Source: Thainema sp966674685 (lineage in GTDB: Bacteria; Cyanobacteriota; Cyanobacteriia; Phormidesmidales; Phormidesmidaceae). From it: 64,000 nt of DNA. The notes beneath the pieces were generated by a model that worked only from the letters and a program-made list of their open reading frames with translations, had not been told where the DNA came from and ran no database searches. Position numbers and translations under genes: made by a program. The DNA is taken from the NCBI GenBank assembly GCA_966674685.1, contig CBKWJC010000009.1:31866-95865 (forward strand), given 5' to 3'. This document shows positions 1 through 8,763 of the stretch, one piece after another (positions within the stretch are counted from its first letter, which is position 1; every line of letters begins with the position of its first letter).

Positions 1-240
1 CGGCGCTGTCGGTGCTGACACAATCAATTCAGCGGATTGAATTTGCCAATTTTCTTGATTGCTGATATCTCTTAATCTACCAATAAACCACATAGTATGT
101 CAGCCACGGATGGCAACATCAGCTAGTAGTATTGCCCCACTTTAAAGCGGGCTAAACCATCAATTAGTCTCAATGGTTCTGATAAGACATTAATTCAGTT
201 TGAGCCAAGTAGTGATCACAGCCGCACATTCAGTAATTTC

Positions 241-966
241 ATGACTTTATCTAAGACACAGCGTGTCCTTATCACTGGAGCCAGTAGCGGAATTGGCAAA
301 GCAACTGCGATCGCATTTGCGAAAGCCGGATTCGATTTGGTGCTGGTCAGTCGATCCGCCGATAAGCTGGAAGCTGTCGCTCAGGATATCCAGGCGGCAG
401 GAAGAACCGCTCAGGTCTACCCATTGGATTTAGCCAACCTTGAGCAAGTCAAGCCTCGCATGATGGCAATTGCCGAGAAAAGCGGCGGCATCGACATCTT
501 GGTCAACAATGCTGGTATGGGCTACACCAACACGATTGACGATACGTCACTAGCGGATTGGCAGCAGGTACTGGATCTCAATTTGACCAGCGTTTTCCAG
601 TGTATTCAGGCCATTCTGCCAGGGATGCGTGCCCAACAGCACGGCCTGATTATCAACGTTGCTTCGATTGCGGCGAGTAGTGCATTTCCAGGTTGGGGAG
701 CCTACAGCGTCAGTAAAGCAGGGCTGGTGACCTTATCGAAAATTGTGGCCGCCGAAGAGCGGAGTAACGGGATTCGGGTCGTCACGATCTCTCCTGGTGC
801 TGTCAACACCCCGATTTGGGACACCAATACGGTGCAGGCCGACTTTGATCGGTCGGGTATGTTAACACCGGAAATCGTAGCCCACAGCATTCTTCATGCA
901 GCGTTGCTGCCCGAGCAGGCTGTCATTGAGGATTTAACCGTGATGCCGAGTGCTGGTGCGCTCTAA
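241..966 (+). CDS. SDR family NAD(P)-dependent oxidoreductase
   Basis: Classical short-chain dehydrogenase/reductase of 241 aa, the usual family length. Seen: the nucleotide-binding TGASSGIG motif at residues 12-19, NNAG at 89-92, and a catalytic set of Ser142, Tyr155 and Lys159 (YSVSK). After the active site comes a PGAVNTP segment typical of the family. It is probably a cytosolic NADP(H)-dependent carbonyl/alcohol oxidoreductase; the substrate cannot be read from the sequence. It starts with ATG and lies 69 bp upstream of folE on the same strand. Co-transcription with folE, and hence a pteridine-reductase-like role, is possible but not shown. Confidence 0.9.
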   Translation: MTLSKTQRVLITGASSGIGKATAIAFAKAGFDLVLVSRSADKLEAVAQDIQAAGRTAQVYPLDLANLEQVKPRMMAIAEKSGGIDILVNNAGMGYTNTIDDTSLADWQQVLDLNLTSVFQCIQAILPGMRAQQHGLIINVASIAASSAFPGWGAYSVSKAGLVTLSKIVAAEERSNGIRVVTISPGAVNTPIWDTNTVQADFDRSGMLTPEIVAHSILHAALLPEQAVIEDLTVMPSAGAL

Positions 967-1035
967 ATCATCGGCTCGTCCAGTTCAGTTTACGTTTACT
1001 TATTTGTCTTCGGAGAACTTAGGTTCAAATTTGCT

Positions 1036-1788
1036 ATGACTATCGCTTCTAATTACTCCAATGGTGCAAACTCAAACGGTGCGAGTACAAACAATGGCTC
1101 TCGGCTAGAAGAAGAACTATCTTCTGCGAAAGAGGCGCTGTTGAACAAGCCCGCCGAAGCTCGTCCCGATCGCAACACCAACCACGGCAAAGAGTCTCAG
1201 CCGCGTCCGACTACGGAAACGGCTAACGAAGAGATGATGGATGCCGTTCGCACCATGCTCCTGTCCGTTGGCGAAGATCCAGAACGGGAAGGACTATTGA
1301 AGACTCCGAAGCGGGTAGCGGAGGCAATGCGGTTCCTCACCAATGGCTATAATCAGTCGCTTGAGGAGCTGGTGAATGGAGCCATCTTCGATGAAGGCCA
1401 CAACGAAATGGTTCTGGTACGAGACATTGATGCCTTTAGTCTCTGCGAACACCACATGCTGCCGTTTATGGGGAAAGTGCATGTCGCCTATATTCCCAAC
1501 CAGAAGGTAGTCGGCTTGAGTAAGCTGGCTCGGATTGTCGAAATGTATGCTCGCCGCCTCCAGGTGCAAGAGCGTCTAACCCGTCAAATTGCGGAAGCAG
1601 TGCAGACTATTCTTGACCCGCAGGGTGTAGCAGTCGTCATGGAAGCCAGCCACATGTGCATGGTGATGCGCGGTGTACAGAAGCCGGGTTCCTGGACGGT
1701 CACCAGCGCGATGCTCGGTGTTTTTCAAGAAGATCAAAAGACACGCGATGAGTTTCTCAGCTTGATTCGCCATCGGCCATCCTTCTAA
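1036..1788 (+). CDS. folE: GTP cyclohydrolase I
   Basis: Converts GTP to 7,8-dihydroneopterin triphosphate, the first step to tetrahydrofolate and other pterins. Seen: the zinc-ligand motif CEHH with Cys137 and His140, a third ligand Cys208 in HMCMVMRG, and the GLSKLARIV segment at 160-168. The family core begins near residue 65. The first ~60 residues are a low-complexity N/S/E-rich extension, which makes the 250-aa protein longer than the ~220-aa E. coli enzyme. Its 3' end faces rnc, with a structured 285-bp spacer between them. Confidence 0.95.
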   Translation: MTIASNYSNGANSNGASTNNGSRLEEELSSAKEALLNKPAEARPDRNTNHGKESQPRPTTETANEEMMDAVRTMLLSVGEDPEREGLLKTPKRVAEAMRFLTNGYNQSLEELVNGAIFDEGHNEMVLVRDIDAFSLCEHHMLPFMGKVHVAYIPNQKVVGLSKLARIVEMYARRLQVQERLTRQIAEAVQTILDPQGVAVVMEASHMCMVMRGVQKPGSWTVTSAMLGVFQEDQKTRDEFLSLIRHRPSF

Positions 1789-1809
1789 TGCTGAACTAAG
1801 ACCAAATTC

Positions 1810-1890
1810 GACTAGAAAGAATCCGAATTGTCTTTTGTAAAGCCAAGCTGTGTCTGAACTTTTACAAAAGATAAAAACTGATTTTCATCT
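1810..1890. repeat. dispersed repeat containing GACTAGAAAGAATC
   Basis: A segment after folE carries GACTAGAAAGAATC followed by GAATTG and a TTTTGTAAAG / CTTTTACAAAAG inverted pair. A second copy of the GACTAGAAAGAATC-GAAT block is at about 51275-51300. Both lie in intergenic DNA near the long hairpin repeats, so this is a small dispersed repeat; function unknown. Confidence 0.55.
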
Positions 1891-1906
1891 TAGGTCTGTG
1901 TCTATG

Positions 1907-1973
1907 AACCCAATTTCTTTTTGGTGAGGCGTTTGCTCCGTAAATGTCTCACCAAAAAGAAATTATGGGTTTT
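1907..1973. repeat. long hairpin repeat, copy A (AACCC...GGGTT)
   Basis: Inverted repeat with arms at 1907-1928 and 1948-1971. It begins AACCCAATTTC, contains GGTGAG/CTCACC and closes with GGGTTTTC. It belongs to the same family as copies at 49433, 51778, 60326 and 60827. It sits between the convergent genes folE and rnc and could act in transcript termination or stability. Confidence 0.7.
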
Positions 1974-2045
1974 CGATCAGGCGTGATATTACCAGCGGAT
2001 TGCGTACAGCGAGTATATCAAACTACATCAGAATCAGATCAGACT

Positions 2046-2088
2046 AGAGAGAACGGCTAGTTCGCGTCGCGAGCTAGCCGTTCTCTCT
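2046..2088. terminator. 21-bp hairpin overlapping the rnc stop codon
   Basis: Two 21-nt arms (2046-2066 and 2068-2088) pair with one mismatch around a one-base centre. The rnc stop codon (2074-2076) lies inside the right arm, so the last codons of rnc form half of the stem. There is no strong T-run, so it may block 3' exonucleases as well as, or instead of, terminating transcription between folE and rnc. Confidence 0.6.
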
Positions 2089-2763
2089 ATTGGTTTTCCC
2101 GAGTACCATACCTAATGCATGGGCGGCGGCTTGCTTCTCGGCGTCCTGCTTGCGCTTGCCCGTGCCCGTACCGAAGGGTTGACCCTTGACGCTGACGACG
2201 GCTGTAAATGTTTTATCATGGTCGGGGCCGGATTGATGGGCAATGGTATAAACCGGATTTTCGCCAAATTGAGCCAGTGCCCAGGCTTGGAAGCGGCTTT
2301 TAACGTTATCGAATGTCGGGGTCGTGTCAAGCTGCTCGACCGCAGACTGAAAGAGCGGCTGCATGTAGGCTTTAACGGCCTCAATATTGGACTGGGTATC
2401 TAGCAAATACGCACCAATCATCGCTTCGAAAGCGCTGCTCAGCAGATTTGAATTGGTTCGTCCTCCGGTTTGCTCGGTGCCTTTGCCCAGACGCAGGTGA
2501 CGACCCAAATCGAGCGCGATCGCAAATTTGGTGAGCTGAATTTCATCAACCAAGGCTGCCCGCATGGAGGTCAGTGTTCCTTCTGGATAGCCCGGATAGC
2601 GCTGGTAGAGGAATTCTCCGGCGATGTAGGTCAGCACCGCATCACCTAAAAACTCCAACCGCTCATTGTGATCACCATCGTCTGGGTACTCGTTCACATA
2701 AGAACGATGAGTCATCGCCTGTTGGAACAGTTCAACAGATTCAAATGGGGGCAGTTGTAGCAT
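2074..2763 (-). CDS. rnc: ribonuclease III
   Basis: Double-strand-specific endoribonuclease for rRNA and mRNA processing. Seen: the signature NERLEFLGD at 33-41 with acidic metal-binding residues, a second catalytic acidic region around EAMIGA, and a C-terminal dsRNA-binding domain from about 152 to 222 ending KRKQDAEKQAAAHAL. Length (229 aa) is normal. The stop codon lies within a long hairpin, so the mRNA 3' end would itself be a duplex of the kind this enzyme may cleave. Convergent with folE. Confidence 0.95.
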   Translation of the reverse strand: MLQLPPFESVELFQQAMTHRSYVNEYPDDGDHNERLEFLGDAVLTYIAGEFLYQRYPGYPEGTLTSMRAALVDEIQLTKFAIALDLGRHLRLGKGTEQTGGRTNSNLLSSAFEAMIGAYLLDTQSNIEAVKAYMQPLFQSAVEQLDTTPTFDNVKSRFQAWALAQFGENPVYTIAHQSGPDHDKTFTAVVSVKGQPFGTGTGKRKQDAEKQAAAHALGMVLGKTNRENG

Positions 2764-2822
2764 GGTTCAGCAACAGGTTAAGGACAGGGGCCGTTTCTTA
2801 AACGTGCTGGCTCTTGGCTGGG

Positions 2823-3437
2823 CTACATGAATTTAGTCAGCGAAACGATACCAAAAATCATAAATAAGCTACCGCCAAGGGCAGTAACGGTACGTTCTGA
2901 GATCCTACCTGCAATTAGACGCCCACACAAAACTGCAATTACCGCGCAAATCGTGTGGCCCAAAATCGCACCGATTGTTACACCCAAGGGATGATAAGCC
3001 GTTGCCAGCATGACCGTGGCAATCTGGGTGCGATCGCCCCATTCAGCAACAAACGTCAGCGAAAATGCCTTGGCAATGATCTGCATCGCTTGCTTAGGAA
3101 CGGTCTTGGACTCGGCGGCTTCAACAGTTTGAATGGCGGCTTCTTGCTCATCAATTGGTGGCTGATCAGACATTTTACTCGCATCGTAGAGTAATTTCAG
3201 CCCAAATCCTAAAAAGAGTGCAACTTCTGCCACCCGCACCCATGTCGTTGGCAACTGGGCAACGGCTTGTCCCAGGGCAACGGAAAGCAGCGTCATCGCT
3301 GCTAAGGCCAGCACTACACCCAGCAGCACCCAGCGCCGCTGGTGGCGCATCGCTAAAATAGCCGCGATAAAAAATGTCTTATCGCCCAGTTCGGAAATCG
3401 TAATTAAGGTTAATCCTGCTGTAAATGCCGCTAACAT
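2823..3437 (-). CDS. TMEM165/GDT1 (UPF0016) family Mn2+ transporter
   Basis: Integral membrane cation exporter of the Gdt1/TMEM165 family; cyanobacterial and plant members move Mn2+ (and Ca2+) out of the cytosol. Seen: both family signatures, ELGDKT at 16-21 and EWGDRT at 132-137, each at the start of a three-helix half, 204 aa in all. The ATG at 3437 was chosen because GAGGAG lies about 10 nt upstream and the protein then starts in a hydrophobic helix. The open frame extends upstream to a GTG at 3557, but those 40 residues are S/P/W-rich and look untranslated. A predicted Mn2+ riboswitch precedes it. Confidence 0.9.
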   Translation of the reverse strand: MLAAFTAGLTLITISELGDKTFFIAAILAMRHQRRWVLLGVVLALAAMTLLSVALGQAVAQLPTTWVRVAEVALFLGFGLKLLYDASKMSDQPPIDEQEAAIQTVEAAESKTVPKQAMQIIAKAFSLTFVAEWGDRTQIATVMLATAYHPLGVTIGAILGHTICAVIAVLCGRLIAGRISERTVTALGGSLFMIFGIVSLTKFM

Positions 3438-3575
3438 CGCCTCAAGCTCCTCTGGATCGGTGGATGAAGTGACCACGCTTGATCGTGAGCTTGAAGGAGG
3501 GCTGAGAGAATTTGGCGAACTCCACCAAGCCCACATCGATACGTGATTTGTGGTCACGATTCAAGTGAACTTAGT

Positions 3576-3703
3576 GAAGGTCTCGCTTTCAAATGAACTG
3601 CGGTTCAGATCAAGCTGAACACCGTTCATTTGCCACCTAAGCCAGGTTCATCACCAGTATGTTGACCTAGGTGTACTGGCTATGCCAGCAGCTACTCCCC
3701 TTC
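3576..3703 (-). promoter_or_regulatory. yybP-ykoY Mn2+ riboswitch candidate
   Basis: On the minus strand the leader opens with GGGGAGTAGC (near 3700), has GTCAACATACT in the middle, and closes with AGCGAGACCTTCAC (near 3580). These are the conserved blocks of the yybP-ykoY manganese-sensing aptamer in the right order, with variable hairpins between them. It lies upstream of a Gdt1-type Mn2+ exporter, a known partner of this riboswitch class. About 140 nt separate it from the ATG and could hold the expression platform. Confidence 0.8.
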
Positions 3704-3794
3704 TACATGAAAAAATATACCAGGTTGTTGACGGTTTAGTGCGATCGCAATTCCAAATATCGGCAATTCATGAAAAATCGTGAATAAACATCGG

Positions 3795-3866
3795 TAGGGG
3801 CGTTAGCGTAGCCATGCCCGCAGGGCTATATGGCCATTCGCCCCTACCCCAGCCATTCGCCCCTAG
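3795..3866. repeat. interspersed GTAGGGGCG palindromic repeat
   Basis: GTAGGGGCG at 3795 pairs with CGCCCCTAC ending at 3848. The core reads TAGCGTAGCCATGCCC, then GGGCTATATGGCCATTCG. A further partial unit, CCATTCGCCCCTAG, follows to 3866. A related, interrupted copy lies at 9874-10012. This is a common type of short interspersed repeat in cyanobacterial intergenic DNA. Confidence 0.7.
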
Positions 3867-3894
3867 CAAAATTTTGAAAATAACCAATTAGGAA

Positions 3895-6800
3895 TTACGT
3901 CAGGTCAAACTCATCGAAGGAGACCGTCGGTAGATCCATTGGCAGAACGGCGCGGTTAAAGCTCGCTTTCTGGCTTTGCCGCTGGGTCGCCACTTCAACT
4001 GTGACCGCTTCAATTTGCACTTCCAGACAGCCTTTCGGCACCACTAGCGGCACAACCGTCTCCAGATATCCCTGACCGTCTGGTTCTAGATCCGCCAGCC
4101 AGCGGGGGCCATCGAGAATCGTTCGCATTTGGCGATCGCTCATCCAAAACTTGACGTAGACCCGCAGCGGATGGGACGGCAAGCGCACCTGCACATCAAG
4201 CGCTTCTCCGGCTTTGAGATCACCAGATGGAATCTTCAACTGCGGCACGGGCAGAGGCGGCAGGTTCGACCAGCTATCGATATCGGGTTCAACGGCGTCA
4301 TTGAGCGGGTTGGAATAGGCCGGATCTGCGATCGCAGATGAACCCGATGCAGCCATAACGTCAGCCTCAACATCATCGACGACAATTTCATCGTCATAAA
4401 TCACGACCTCATTGGCCGTCAGTTCCGCTTCTCTCGCTAGCTCCTCGGCACTGGGAGACGGATCAAAATCGGGCAAGAGCGACTCGGTGGGCAACGAGGC
4501 AGAATCACCGCTGTCGGGTTGCTCATTTGCATCAGACGGGAAGGATTGAAATTCGCTCAGTGCATCAAAATCAACTCCATGCGGACGATAGGCCGTCGAA
4601 TCCTCAATTTGCTGCATTTGTGCCGCCTGAGCATCAAAAGCGAGAGCCGAGAGTCGTGAGAAAAATCGATCGTGCAAGTTGAGAGACGAAAACGACTGCT
4701 CCAGCGGATTCACGGGTGCGGCTGTGACACCAATATCCAGATCAAATGTGGGTTCTACATTGGTTTCATCAAATTCATCAAACTCCGCCTCATCGGTATC
4801 CAGCTCGCTTGATGTTACGTCTACGTCCTCAGCTTCTTCAGCATGCCAAGCATCGCTCAGATCCTCAGCATCGGCTGCGGCAGAGCTGACTGTCTCGCTA
4901 GTCTGCTGATTGACAACTGTTTCGAATAGCTCGGCATCATCTGTCTGTAAGCCCTGTACTGATTGAGTTTGATCAGTCTCAGGAACGGCTGCTGGAGTTG
5001 GTGCATGAGCGGCTAAATCAGTCTTTAGATCCTCCACGTCAGCCGTACTGGCAACGGCATCAGCGGCTGCTAATAGGTGATCAGCGGCTAAATCAGCGGC
5101 TGCGATCGCATCTTCACCGTGCAGGTTGCCCGTTAGCGATGGATCAATATTCGCTGCAGCGTTCGCTGCATTATTCAGTGCATGATTAGGTGCATGATTG
5201 GGTGCATCAACGGAAGACACGACAGCAGAGGGCGATTCCTCTGCCTGTTTCGTCATCTGGTTTTCCAGGTCATCCGCACTGGCCTGTGCAGCCGCTTGAG
5301 GCTGAATTGGTCGCAGCGTCGGCAGTTTGGGCAATAGCGGTTCAAAGCGCACAGAGGAATTGGCTGAAGCGGATGGGGCGGGTTGAGGAGCTGGCGGAGC
5401 AGTTGGCTGAGGCGGGGGCGATGCGATCGCGGGATCGGCAGGTTGAGCCTGATCGTGTTCGTGGCTAGCTAGCTTGGATGAACTGGTTCGAATTTGCGGC
5501 GGCAGCGACATACCCAGATTCGGCTGAAAGCGAGCAGGCTGGAACGGAATCGCTGGCGGCGCTGAAAATTCAATTTTAGGTTTAGCAGGCTGATCGATAG
5601 CTGATTCAGCCTCCGCAGGTAACGCTTCGTCCGGCTGGGTTGAGAAGTCGGCAACGGATGTCGCGACATCCACTGGAGGCGCATCAAAATTAAACAATTC
5701 AACCGGATCAGCCGCTTCCTCTGCCGCAAACACATCCTGATTTGCGATCGCATCTAGCAGTTCATTCAGATCCGTGGTGATCGAAAACTCCTGGGATGCT
5801 GAAACCAGTAGCTGTCCTTCAACCTCGGCAGTGAGCGTTACTTCACCCAGGATTAAATGCGACCGCTGAGCAGGCGGCGCGATCGCAACTTGGAACGTCG
5901 TGGGTAAAGACTGTGCCGCAACTGTCTGTTGAATTCGATCAACCGTCTGAGCAGTTTGCGGATCAAACAGACGAATGGTGAGGACGCTTGCGGGTAGCTG
6001 AGGCGAGTCCACCTGATCGGCAGATGCAGCAGATGAATCAGCAGATGAATCGGCCAGTGTGATCGCGCCTGTCAACGGAACAGAACGGCCACCTTTGACA
6101 ATATAGGCATCGGTCTGGAGCTGGAGTTGAACGGGACGACCAGCCAGCGTCAACCTATCTGCTGCGTCAGCGGATAAGGTGCGATCGCGATTCGTAACCG
6201 AATTGGGATCGACATCCCGCTGCGGATCAATGGCAGACTCGACATCTAAAAACGCCTCGTCAACCACGTCCTGCGACATCTGCTCAGCCAAGGAGCGCCA
6301 ATCTGCATGAGTCGGTTGTGCATCATCATGCGGCATCGTGGTTTCCGACGAGGGCACGGCTCCATCCCAGTCGTCTCCTAACGTAGCTGTTGCCGCATCA
6401 TCAGCGTCCCCAGCAGCATCGCAGGTAGACGCATCCAAATCGGGCTGTATCTGGACAGGTTCCGGGAATTCAGTTACTGGCTCAGGATCACTTGCTTCCG
6501 CTTCGGCCAGAGACTCTGGCACAGCAGTATCCGCTGCAATTTCTTCCGGCTCATCGACATTAACGGTCTCGGCATGGGTAGGAACGTCCACCGCTTGATC
6601 CGTCTGCTCAGGCAGTGCTAGATCGGCTAAATCTAGCTGAACATCGGTAATTGAGACCGTATCTGAATTGAGATCACGGGCAGCGGCATGCAGTGCGATC
6701 GCATCAGCATGAGTCTCTGAATTGGCGCTGGACGCGTCAACAACTGGGCCTGACCAATCATCATCAACTAAATCTTCTTGCGCGATGACTTGCAGTTTGA

Positions 6801-7125
6801 CGGAGTATAACCACCGCTCACCCACAAAATCAGACATCAAATCATTCGTGCAGCGCAGTTCCCATATACCGGGGCGAAAGTGAACAAACGGCACGATGGA
6901 AACCAGACCGGAATTATTGGTATGTGCAGAACGGTTTTTGGTGCGCCAGCGGGGCGGCACATCTTCTGGAGACGTATGGCGGATTTGAATCTCAACTGGG
7001 ATGTCTTTGCGGCTGGAGCGGGCCACGATCCGATAGCGACCTTCGAGAATCTCCACGTCGGAAGATTCCAGCGGGAGCCATGAGCGATCGCCTTTCTTTT
7101 GAAGCAAAAATTCCCAGTATTCCAT
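3895..7125 (-). CDS. large acidic protein of unknown function
   Basis: 1076 aa, not assigned to a known function. The first ~120 residues form a compact domain rich in aromatic and basic residues (EYWEFLLQKKGDRSWLPL, ending near LQVIAQEDL). The last ~110 residues form a second ordered, beta-rich region with KFWMSDRQMRTILDGPRWL. Between them are some 700 residues rich in Asp, Glu, Ala, Pro and Ser, presumably disordered, with one ordered stretch near 330-450. No signal peptide or membrane helix was seen. The layout suggests a scaffold or adaptor with two folded ends. It follows metF on the same strand after 367 bp. Confidence 0.75.
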   Translation of the reverse strand: MEYWEFLLQKKGDRSWLPLESSDVEILEGRYRIVARSSRKDIPVEIQIRHTSPEDVPPRWRTKNRSAHTNNSGLVSIVPFVHFRPGIWELRCTNDLMSDFVGERWLYSVKLQVIAQEDLVDDDWSGPVVDASSANSETHADAIALHAAARDLNSDTVSITDVQLDLADLALPEQTDQAVDVPTHAETVNVDEPEEIAADTAVPESLAEAEASDPEPVTEFPEPVQIQPDLDASTCDAAGDADDAATATLGDDWDGAVPSSETTMPHDDAQPTHADWRSLAEQMSQDVVDEAFLDVESAIDPQRDVDPNSVTNRDRTLSADAADRLTLAGRPVQLQLQTDAYIVKGGRSVPLTGAITLADSSADSSAASADQVDSPQLPASVLTIRLFDPQTAQTVDRIQQTVAAQSLPTTFQVAIAPPAQRSHLILGEVTLTAEVEGQLLVSASQEFSITTDLNELLDAIANQDVFAAEEAADPVELFNFDAPPVDVATSVADFSTQPDEALPAEAESAIDQPAKPKIEFSAPPAIPFQPARFQPNLGMSLPPQIRTSSSKLASHEHDQAQPADPAIASPPPQPTAPPAPQPAPSASANSSVRFEPLLPKLPTLRPIQPQAAAQASADDLENQMTKQAEESPSAVVSSVDAPNHAPNHALNNAANAAANIDPSLTGNLHGEDAIAAADLAADHLLAAADAVASTADVEDLKTDLAAHAPTPAAVPETDQTQSVQGLQTDDAELFETVVNQQTSETVSSAAADAEDLSDAWHAEEAEDVDVTSSELDTDEAEFDEFDETNVEPTFDLDIGVTAAPVNPLEQSFSSLNLHDRFFSRLSALAFDAQAAQMQQIEDSTAYRPHGVDFDALSEFQSFPSDANEQPDSGDSASLPTESLLPDFDPSPSAEELAREAELTANEVVIYDDEIVVDDVEADVMAASGSSAIADPAYSNPLNDAVEPDIDSWSNLPPLPVPQLKIPSGDLKAGEALDVQVRLPSHPLRVYVKFWMSDRQMRTILDGPRWLADLEPDGQGYLETVVPLVVPKGCLEVQIEAVTVEVATQRQSQKASFNRAVLPMDLPTVSFDEFDLT

Positions 7126-7492
7126 CTCAATCCTCTTAAAGGATGTGCTGCCGATGCATCTAGTGGTCTGTCAGGTTACTGTTACTGTGTGGGATTAACG
7201 CAGGATTACCCACCACAGTCAACCGCATGCTGTATGCGTGAATGCTGAAATTGTTCGAGACTAGCAACCATAGTGTAAGCGAAGCATCCAATCTTGGATC
7301 ATGCCAATAAAATTTAAGGTTTCTTTGGCATTTTAGTTGCGATTCGTTGCGACTTCTTTGGGCGTGATTTAATTTGCCCATCACTGTAAGGGCAGGTTTT
7401 GTTGACCCATTTTGCGTTAGACCGATAACCGAGTGGCTAAACCCGCCCCTACAACGGATTGCCCGTACATAGATAGGGTGTATGTTTTCGGA
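7126..7492. other. gene-free spacer with interspersed repeat
   Basis: No credible gene. The right part (about 7385-7454) holds an interspersed element beginning TAAGGGCAGGTTTTGTTGACCC and ending GGCTAAACCCGCCCCTAC, a common cyanobacterial repeat type. The left part contains leader DNA for the large acidic protein. Confidence 0.5.
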
Positions 7493-8473
7493 TTAGGCGT
7501 TCACTTCCAGTTGAGAGACGGGTGCGGAATTTGTCGATGCTGGCGCTATCTGGGGCTTGATGCCAGCTTGTTCTAGAATCTGCGGAATCAGATCCTCGCG
7601 GCGCACGGCCATCATGTGGACGCCATGACAGAGCTGCTGAGCGATTTGCACCTGCTCAGCAGCGATTTTAACGCCTTCCTGGAGGGGATGTTTAGCCTTT
7701 TCCAGCCGATCGATGATCTCGTCGGGAATCTGGACTCCCGGTACACAGCGATTGATAAAGCGGGCATTCTTGGCCGATTTGAGTAAAAAGATCCCCGCCA
7801 GAATTGGCTTGTTGGCGGGGGCCGCAATCTGGGTCATAAACTTGTCGAGCCGCTCAAAATCGGAAATGAGCTGACTCTGGAAAAACTGCGCCCCGGCTTC
7901 TACCTTGCGCTCAAAGCGGCGCTGGAGTCCTGACCAGCTCTTGAGCTGCGGGTCAACGGCAGCACCGACGAAAAGATCCGTCGCGCCATCGGGCATTTCT
8001 TTGCCGTTATTGTCCAAACCCTGATTCATCTGGTCAATCAGCTTCAGCAGTCGCACCGACTCCAGCTCAAAGACCCCGCGCGCATCCGGATGATCGCCTG
8101 CTTTGATCGGATCGCCCGTTAGCGCCAGGATATTTCGTAAACCCAGGGCATAGGCTCCCATCAGGTCAGCCTGGAGCGCAATTCGGTTGCGATCGCGGCA
8201 GGCCATTTGGCAAATTGGCTCCACGCCATGCTGATGCAGAATCGTCGAGGCAGCTAGAGACGACATGCGTAAAACCGCTCGGCTACCATCGGTGACATTC
8301 ACTGCATGTACCCACGGCTTCAGCAGCCGCGCCATCTTTATCATGTGGCTGGGATCACCCCCCTTGGGCGGCATCACTTCAGCCGTGACCAAAAACTCGC
8401 CCGCCTGAACAGCGGCGCGAAATCGAGATGTTGCGGGACTAGTGCCGTTGGTGGTGGTCGGAAAAACAGGCAT
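7493..8473 (-). CDS. metF: methylenetetrahydrofolate reductase family protein
   Basis: Expected to reduce 5,10-methylene-THF to 5-methyl-THF for methionine synthesis. Seen: a (beta/alpha)8-type layout with EVMPPKGGD near residue 34, a DGSRA segment, CQMACRDRNR near 90, and the LTGDP motif near 121, all matching the MetF barrel. The 326 aa are slightly longer than E. coli MetF, with an S/T-rich tail. It starts with ATG. Methionine genes are not adjacent, and no SAM-type riboswitch was recognised in its leader. Confidence 0.85.
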   Translation of the reverse strand: MPVFPTTTNGTSPATSRFRAAVQAGEFLVTAEVMPPKGGDPSHMIKMARLLKPWVHAVNVTDGSRAVLRMSSLAASTILHQHGVEPICQMACRDRNRIALQADLMGAYALGLRNILALTGDPIKAGDHPDARGVFELESVRLLKLIDQMNQGLDNNGKEMPDGATDLFVGAAVDPQLKSWSGLQRRFERKVEAGAQFFQSQLISDFERLDKFMTQIAAPANKPILAGIFLLKSAKNARFINRCVPGVQIPDEIIDRLEKAKHPLQEGVKIAAEQVQIAQQLCHGVHMMAVRREDLIPQILEQAGIKPQIAPASTNSAPVSQLEVNA

Positions 8474-8696
8474 GAATCGCTACATTAAAAACCGATGACA
8501 GTGGTCTTGACTCTGGTTGCAAAAACCAGTCTGGTCTGATCGCCAGATTTCATATTATGAATCTCTATCATCGTTGATCGAGGGTCTTCAGGAAAGAGAA
8601 CTCCCGTTCGATTCGTTGATCGCTACTCACAAATGATATCGATTGCGCGAGGGGCGAGGTATCTGTAGGAGGTTTGGTTGACTGGCACATCTTTTC

Positions 8697-8740
8697 CCCT
8701 CATCCCTAAATCCCTTCTCCCCTTGTGGGAGAAGGGACTT
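8697..8740. repeat. interspersed CCCTCATCCCTAAATCCC repeat
   Basis: Contains CCCTTCTCCCC-TTGT-GGGAGAAGGG, an 11-bp hairpin just downstream of trpS. It belongs to the same family as the larger element at 10079-10166. It could also act as a weak trpS terminator. Confidence 0.6.
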
Positions 8741-8763
8741 CAAAAAATTCCTTGCTACCAAGC

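Noticed and set aside
3..65. Open frame at the left edge that could be the C-terminus of a gene ending at 65
   Set aside because: Only 20 codons are visible, with no recognisable motif; a chance open frame of this length is common.
3438..3557. N-terminal extension of the Gdt1 protein to the GTG at 3557
   Set aside because: The residues are S/P/W-rich and unlike the family, and a strong ribosome-binding site supports the ATG at 3437.
8474..8640. Riboswitch in the metF leader
   Set aside because: I looked for SAM, SAH and cobalamin conserved blocks and found only an isolated ACCACTG, which is not enough.
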